Shown: positions 58,996-64,000 of the stretch, in pieces
How positions within the stretch are numbered: the first letter of the stretch is position 1
Layout: each line of letters opens with the position of its first letter
From: Polytrichum commune
Taxonomy: Eukaryota; Streptophyta; Polytrichopsida; Polytrichales; Polytrichaceae
DNA length: 64,000 bases
Direction: 5' to 3'
Assembly: GCA_950295325.1 (NCBI GenBank)
Contig: OX485804.1
Location: forward strand, 52,824,001 to 52,888,000
Notes under the pieces: generated by a model
Databases searched by the model: none
What the model saw: only the letters and a program-made list of their open reading frames with translations
What the model was told of the DNA's origin: nothing
Program-made: the position numbers and the translations under genes

Positions 58996-59770
58996 CAGTC
59001 TAACCTTGATAATGTCACCCTTGTTAATAGAACACCTTGATATTGTCACTTAAAAGTTTGAAACCAATTTTCTTAGTGTAAAACTCCCTCGTTATTATCC
59101 CTATCACCCTTGATAATGTCACTATTTTTTCCAAAATCCATAGTGTAAATGTGATGATATCAAATATGAATGGATTGTATGTGATGGTGAGTACATAAAC
59201 ATGGAAGGTGAAGATGATTTTTAGGTGGAATATTCTACTGAGGAGCTTGTGCAATTAGTGCAAGATGGCGAACATGTACTTGATTCCATGGAAGAAGACC
59301 CATTGATTGTTGATAGCAGTGATGATGAGTCTAAAGTAGTGAAGGTAAGCGATGCACAAAAATATGCTAAAAATGTTTTGAATTTTATGGCTAGCCAAGG
59401 TTCTCAGATTTTCAACACTCAGGAGTTGTTAGGAAAGGAAAAAATCCATGACAAACTCATTAGAATTGGTGTTGGACATTTAACATCACTAAAACAATGT
59501 GACATTGGAAGCTTCCTTGTCTCTAGTGAGAGGTCTTTACCTGATCTCAATGACACATTATGATGTGCTCTTGTTGTTATTGACAATTTTGAATTATATT
59601 TTACATTCAAAAACATTGAAGTCTTGTATTTGTTATATTTCTACCTGTTTTTTTGATAATATCACATTATGCACAAATCTTCAAAATGTGACATTATCAA
59701 ATATGTCACACCTTGTTTATATCATACTTTATGGTGAAACGGATGGTGTGATATTATCAAGGTTAGACTG
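58996..59770 (+). mobile_element. Pogo-like deletion derivative, 775 bp, TA duplication
   Basis: Both termini read CAGTCTAACCTTGATAAT inward, each preceded by a TA dinucleotide (58994-58995 and 59771-59772). The motif CCTTGATAATGTCAC recurs inside both ends: near 59034 and 59108 on the left, and inverted near 59650, 59684 and 59750 on the right, like subterminal transposase-binding repeats. A single open frame at 59225-59563 is the only coding sequence. TA targets with CAGT termini are the pogo branch of Tc1/mariner, known in plants from Lemi1-type elements. Confidence 0.88.
59225..59563 (+). pseudogene. C-terminal remnant of a pogo/Tigger transposase, 112 aa
   Basis: The frame encodes an acidic stretch (EELVQLVQDGEHVLDSMEED, then DSSDDESK). 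This is followed by a helical region, QKYAKNVLNFMASQGSQIF, and KLIRIGVGHLTSLKQCDI. Acidic C-terminal tails followed by such a helical pair are usual after the DDE domain in pogo/Tigger transposases, and the frame is bounded by the element's own TIRs. DNA-binding and DDE domains are absent, so it is not active. The assignment rests mainly on position in the element. Confidence 0.6.
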
Positions 59771-59772
59771 TA

Positions 59773-61617
59773 TGACAATCAGATGTTGGGAGTTGTATTG
59801 AAATCTAAACCTCCTTAAGTAACTTTTTGAGTATCCGACTATTCTATTCCAAGGGCCCACTGAACGAGCACTAAGTGCTGAGTCACGTTTTGTCAAAGGA
59901 AATTATGAAAAGGAGGCCACAAGTGTCGGAAGGAACTGGGAGAGGAGAGAGAAGAGGGTGAGGAATCAGAAGAAGAATCAGAAGAAGAATCAAAGGAATC
60001 CGAAAGAAGTCCGGATGACGAAGGAGGGAGGAAGTAGAAGCCTTGACCTGCAAAAGTGCCACCTTTGCACTGCAAATGCGAAGGAGTCCAGTCACCGGGC
60101 AGTCCCCCAAGTTTGACTGCCTTTCACAGAACCTCAAGTTGGGGAAGTCTTCCGACGATCCTAACGTGCCGGCTAACTTGCTTGGAATCGTGGGCCAGAT
60201 GAAGAATTAGTTGAAGCCATAGCCGGAAGAGGCAGCAGTGGAAGGAAGGACTCAGCTCATTCTTCTTCCTCCTCCTTCTTGGTCACTCCGTGCTTCAGTT
60301 GCAGCTGACAAAGTACTTACATGCTGGAGGTGAGTTGGAATTAGGATCTCCTCGCCCCATGTGTTTCCAGGGTTGCGTGTTGTTTGTGTTTCGCAGTTTT
60401 TGTTGGAATGTGAAGTAATTTTTTTTTTTTTGGATAGCTCATTGGTGCCGTGAAGTTGTCGTTGTTGTTCTTAGAGACGGTTGGTCAGTGGGAGGTCAAT
60501 TGAACTGGGAACTTTTGAAGGCTCTTGTAGCCTTTGCAATCTACACATCTTAGACCTGAGCGGTGAAGTGGTCCAAGGAACCGAGAGAGAAGAGATCGGT
60601 GAATTGGGTTCCAGAAAATTGGGATTTTTGAGGTCAACTGGGTCGCAAATTTGGTCAGAGGTTCAATTGGCAGTGCATAGCTCAATCTTCTCCGTGTTTT
60701 TTTTTGGGTGAAGTAGACTATGATGTGAGCGACAACAACTCTTTGATCAACCCTGCTGTTTCTGTACTCCTATTTTAGTGCGTCAATCGGCAATGAAGGA
60801 GGCATCCGTCCATACAGCTTGGAAGTTAGGGTTCCAGATTTTCTTGTGATTCATTAGCACTTTTTGTTGGAGTATGAAGTGAGAATTTTGGGAGAAACAG
60901 GGTAATCATCCTATTCCTCAAAGATAGGTCGCCGAGTTTGGGAGTGGTGACGAAGAGGTTCTCTTTTGGAGACGGTCGGCCAGGTGTAGATCGATGGAAT
61001 TTTGAAACATGCACGGTGAAGTGGGTCAAGAAATTTAATGAGAGCAATTGGTGAATTTTGTTTGAGAAACTGGCTTACGTAAGGTCATCTACGTTGCAAA
61101 CTTGGTCAGAGTTTCAATTGACCTTGGATAGATTGATATTCTCCGTGTTCTTGTGTGTTAATAATAGTGAACTATGATGTGATCGAAAGCAGCAAATTTC
61201 TCATCGACCCTGCTTTTTCTGTTTTCTGTGTCCACAATGAAGGAGGCATCCGCCCATATAATTTGGAAGTTAGGGTTGGTCCATCGGTCAGGTGTAGGTC
61301 GATAGAATTTTGAACCTGCATGGAGAATCTGTTCAAGAAATCGAAAGAGAGGAATTGGTGAATTTTGTTCGAGAAACTGGCTTACTTGAGGTCATCGGCG
61401 TTGCAAACTTGGTCAGAGTTTCAATTGGCAGTGCATAGCTCAATCTTCTCCGTGTTTTTGTGTGTGAATGATCATAAACTATGATATAATCGACACCAGC
61501 TGCTCTCTGATCGACCCTGCTGTTTCTGTTGTCTTATTTCAGCGTATAAGAAAATCCGCAACGAAGGAGGCATCTCCTCAGACAGGTTGAAGATTAGGGC
61601 TGACAAAGTTTTGAGCT
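59773..61617 (+). promoter_or_regulatory. Promoter and 5' leader of the BTB gene
   Basis: The stretch 59925-60020 is GA-rich with repeated AATCAGAAGA. From about 60478 to the start codon the sequence consists of the tandem units listed separately. An acceptor-like TCTTATTTCAG ends near 61542, suggesting a 5' UTR intron. No gene was recognised. Confidence 0.5.
60478..61605 (+). repeat. Three tandem leader units before the BTB gene
   Basis: Units start near 60478, 60972 and 61285 with CGGTTGGTCAG/CGGTCGGCCAGG/CATCGGTCAGG. Each passes CAAACTTGGTCAGAGTTTCA or a variant, TTCTCCGTGTT, AACTATGAT, CGACCCTGCT and TTTCTGT. Each ends with GAAGGAGGCATC and a TTGGAAGTTAGGGTT-like stretch. The last two units are about 313 bp; the first is longer (about 494 bp) with extra sequence. 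The last ends directly at the start codon. Confidence 0.88.
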
Positions 61618-62985
61618 ATGGCGATGATGGGAAGGGCACGCATTGAAGTCGGGGGAAGGACATTCATAACCACGTTGCAAACATTGGAGAAGGGAGGCAA
61701 GGGCTCCAATTTGTATCAAACAGTTTACCCAACCGGCCAAGGATTCTTCGATCGGGACTGCGACATGTTCAACATCCTTCTCAACATGCTCAGAACGGGG
61801 GTGGTGCATCCGAAGCCCGACAACTCCACGATGGACAGGCTGATTGACGAAGCAGAATACTATGGGATTGCAGAGTTTCTGAAATCTGCAGATGGCAGGG
61901 CACCTCTGGACGGATTAGACCTCGAGAAGGCAAAGCCAATCACCACGAGTGGCATCGACATACCCTCTGCAATTGCAGCTGGAGCAGATGGATCCCTCTG
62001 GGTAGGCCATGGCAGCAAAATCACGGCATACAACTGGGCACTTCGGAAGGAAAAAACAACTCTCACAGAGTTCACCTCCATCGAAGCATTCCACCGAATT
62101 TCTGACAATTTGGCTGCATGTGGAGCCTCAGACCTACCCGGCCTTCATCTTTACGATGTTGTCAACGGTGTGCACACGAAGCGTATTGTGTGGACAGACG
62201 CGAACGATCCTAGGGTTTACAATCCTGTGGTTAAGGCAATCTCATCTAATGAGTCTTCCATCTTTGCGAGCTTCGAAAGTGGACAGAGGCTTGACAACAC
62301 GGTGTCGATTGTCGACAAGGAAACCTCACAGATTACAATGGAATTAGGGAGACAGAATGGCTCTTCTTCTCACACCAAAGCTGCAACGAAGCTTCAATGG
62401 CTGCCTCAGAGGGGACTGCTTCTTGTAGGATCTGTGCAAGGAGGTTCGTTTGGGTTCAGTGGTTACATGCGGCTATGGGATGTGCGAACTGAGAAAGTGG
62501 TTTGGGATTGGAAGGAACCGAATTTTCAGAAAGGTGGGCGAGTTGCGGAGCAGGATATGTTTTCTGATATGGTGGTGGATGAAGATCTCGGTGCCATTTT
62601 TAAGGTAAGCGTTTTGTCTGGGGCTCTCTCCCTCGCAGATCTTCGCCACCTTGACACACAAGACCCGTGGTTGGAGCTTGTGGAGAATTCTGAAATTCCC
62701 GAGAAGCCTACGGTGCCCGGAGCAAACAAGAAACTGGTCACTTACAACAGGCAGGTTTATGTCAGCCGCGGTGCAGATGTGGAGGTTTGGGCAGAGGTCC
62801 CCTTGGCTGAGAGCTTCAAGAAGCAAGAGGAAAAAGAGTATTGGGAAACTTCCTTCGGAAGAAGCACCCTCGAGCACCCTCGGTATAGTGGCCAGGAGGT
62901 GACATGCATGCGGACCGGTGGCAACAGACTGTTTGTCATTCGCAAAGATTTTCAAGGGGTTGAGGTTTGGGAAACTCACCGATGA
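61618..62985 (+). CDS. BTB/POZ (T1-type) domain protein with WD-like C-terminus, 455 aa
   Basis: A single uninterrupted exon from ATG 61618 to TGA 62985, flanked by repeat-rich leader DNA. Residues 8-90 are a T1-type BTB domain as in KCTD proteins: RIEVGGRTFITTLQTL, then FFDRDCDMFNILLNMLRTG and AEYYGIAEFLK. The remainder (100-455) has weak WD-like blades, including GYMRLWDVRTEKVVWDW near 281-297, and ends FQGVEVWETHR. This is the At2g24240/At4g30940 family, with length close to the usual ~440 aa. BTB-T1 proteins commonly oligomerise and often act as cullin-3 adaptors, but for the plant family that is inferred. Codon use is GC-richer than the flanks, and no defect was seen. Confidence 0.95.
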   Translation: MAMMGRARIEVGGRTFITTLQTLEKGGKGSNLYQTVYPTGQGFFDRDCDMFNILLNMLRTGVVHPKPDNSTMDRLIDEAEYYGIAEFLKSADGRAPLDGLDLEKAKPITTSGIDIPSAIAAGADGSLWVGHGSKITAYNWALRKEKTTLTEFTSIEAFHRISDNLAACGASDLPGLHLYDVVNGVHTKRIVWTDANDPRVYNPVVKAISSNESSIFASFESGQRLDNTVSIVDKETSQITMELGRQNGSSSHTKAATKLQWLPQRGLLLVGSVQGGSFGFSGYMRLWDVRTEKVVWDWKEPNFQKGGRVAEQDMFSDMVVDEDLGAIFKVSVLSGALSLADLRHLDTQDPWLELVENSEIPEKPTVPGANKKLVTYNRQVYVSRGADVEVWAEVPLAESFKKQEEKEYWETSFGRSTLEHPRYSGQEVTCMRTGGNRLFVIRKDFQGVEVWETHR

Positions 62986-63514
62986 CCTTAACCCCTGTGG
63001 AATTTCGACACCAATCTCCTAACATCATCACCGAACACAAGAAGAAGAAGAAGAAGCCATATGTAAACCCTAAGTGGCAGGCATGATGCAGATGTGAGGA
63101 GCAGGATGGTAGGGCATGCCATTCCGACACGATCGGAGATCCAAGCACAGCAGAGTGATTATCCATGCTCCTCGAGATGTGTTCTGGAATTTAACATATC
63201 ACATATGTGATCTGCATCTTCAAGCCTGTCGTGATAGATATGTAGTCACTTCGATAAAGTGTCTGCAATTGATGCGGTGGTGTATGCAATCAGTGGGGCG
63301 GGCTGCTTGTGGAGATTCTCTCGAAGGAGCTGAACCGTTACCGAAAGAAAGATAGAGCAATTTTGGATTGCATATGAGCTAGTTGGGATGTTTACGACAG
63401 CTTACTACTGTACATTTGTGAAGAGGGATTCACATCCTTTTACTTGTCAAGCTTCTTCTCCATACTCATACAAGCTTGGAAGGATCTTGTAAACATTCTT
63501 TGCACACCTGTATG
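62986..63514 (+). other. 3' UTR of the BTB gene
   Basis: Downstream of the stop with a GAA run at 63040-63056. No further gene on the plus strand. Confidence 0.4.
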
Positions 63515-63695
63515 TCACAATCCTAAATTTCTTCACAAGCTCCAGTGAATTGTCATTTAGTAGAAATTTCATGCCTTGGCAAATCAATTTGGTGCACATC
63601 TGCATAGTTTTACACACAATGAAATCCATGGAACTAAACAGAATGCTTTGAGTTTGAAACGAAACATTAATGTCATTGTTAGGACTTGCAACCAC
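63447..63695 (-). CDS. Doubtful minus-strand frame in a repeated block
   Basis: The frame encodes 82 residues including MCTKLICQGMKFLLNDNSLE and LVKKFRIVTYRCAKNVYKIL, compositionally plausible but unrecognised. Its first half lies in a block repeated at 63901-64000, where the same frame contains stops. It may be a transposon fragment or the last exon of a gene beyond the right edge. Confidence 0.2.
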   Translation of the reverse strand: MVASPNNDINVSFQTQSILFSSMDFIVCKTMQMCTKLICQGMKFLLNDNSLELVKKFRIVTYRCAKNVYKILPSLYEYGEEA

Positions 63696-64000
63696 GATGG
63701 TAGTTTTGCAAGCTTTCAGTGCCCCAGAATCTCAGTATTACATTCATATTTTAAAAAAATTGCACCAAAACAAAACCATTTCGCAGTCACTGTGACAGGC
63801 AGGAGAGTAGGCTTAGTTGCACGAACTTTACAGGCAGAAGCTCCGAAATTTCAGTTTCATCTGTGAAATGAAGAGTTTGTTGAGCACCTGGATAGCGAGT
63901 CTTAAATCTCTTCACAAGCTGCACTATCATTTAGGTGCGTGGCGGAACGATTCGGTGCACACCTTAAGAGTAACACAGACAATGCAGCCAAACAGAATGG
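63515..64000 (-). repeat. Direct repeat pair at the right edge
   Basis: The blocks 63515-63650 and 63901-64000 are diverged direct copies. Shared pieces include CTTCACAAGCT, TGTCATTTAG/TATCATTTAG, GGTGCACA, ACACA.ACAAT and AAACAGAATG. The second copy runs to the window edge, so the array may continue. Confidence 0.75.

Noticed and set aside
1-64000. CRISPR arrays, operons, bacterial promoters and rRNA
   Set aside because: No spaced short-repeat array, no polycistronic layout and no rRNA signature. Introns and repeats show nuclear plant DNA.

Overview
This is eukaryotic nuclear DNA from a land plant. The genes carry GT-AG introns, coding regions lie far apart, and five protein genes match plant families. 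The DNA between genes is AT-rich and full of decayed transposons and short inverted-repeat elements. The species cannot be fixed from the sequence. The protein divergence and repeat content make me lean weakly towards a seedless plant (bryophyte or fern grade); this is inference only.

Genes, left to right: (1) minus strand, 4211 down to about 1510 and perhaps beyond the left edge, an RRM RNA-binding protein of which five exons were joined in phase; (2) plus strand, 15670-18046, a complete four-exon Rab5-interacting (RAB5IF/OPTI-like) small membrane protein of 136 aa; (3) plus strand, 31879-35355, a complete ten-exon ELMO/CED-12 domain protein of 324 aa; (4) plus strand, 41640-50626, a complete eleven-exon P-class pentatricopeptide repeat protein of 836 aa, resembling the plastid protein At1g10910; (5) plus strand, 61618-62985, an intronless 455-aa BTB(T1)/WD-like protein of the At2g24240/At4g30940 type. 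These are unrelated housekeeping genes and do not form a pathway or cluster.

Mobile DNA fills much of the rest. Coding relics: a PIF/Harbinger transposase (about 30130-28975, minus), a Ty3/gypsy RNase H and integrase (28620-27540, minus), a LINE 3' end (about 35815-36170, plus), a pogo/Tigger-type DNA-binding domain (21813-21655, minus) and the C-terminal remnant of a second pogo-like element (58996-59770). Non-autonomous elements with readable ends: two Harbinger-like copies with 3-bp TNA duplications (20930-21319, 37366-37727), a CACTA miniature element with an ATG duplication (26665-26986), two members of a CACGGGTAGATCACT family with 8-bp duplications (7766-8602, 55059-55467), and several long-armed foldback elements. 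Dispersed repeat pairs link gene introns to intergenic DNA.

The most unusual structures are two unrelated ~310-bp tandem triplications at gene 5' ends. In the PPR gene the repeated unit spans the exon 1/intron 1 boundary, so the splice donor is present three times. In the BTB gene the unit makes up the 5' leader, and an upstream ATG present in the first two copies is ACG in the copy next to the start codon. Two small paralogous PHD-finger reading frames (36664-36984 and 51959-52270, minus) are also unexplained.
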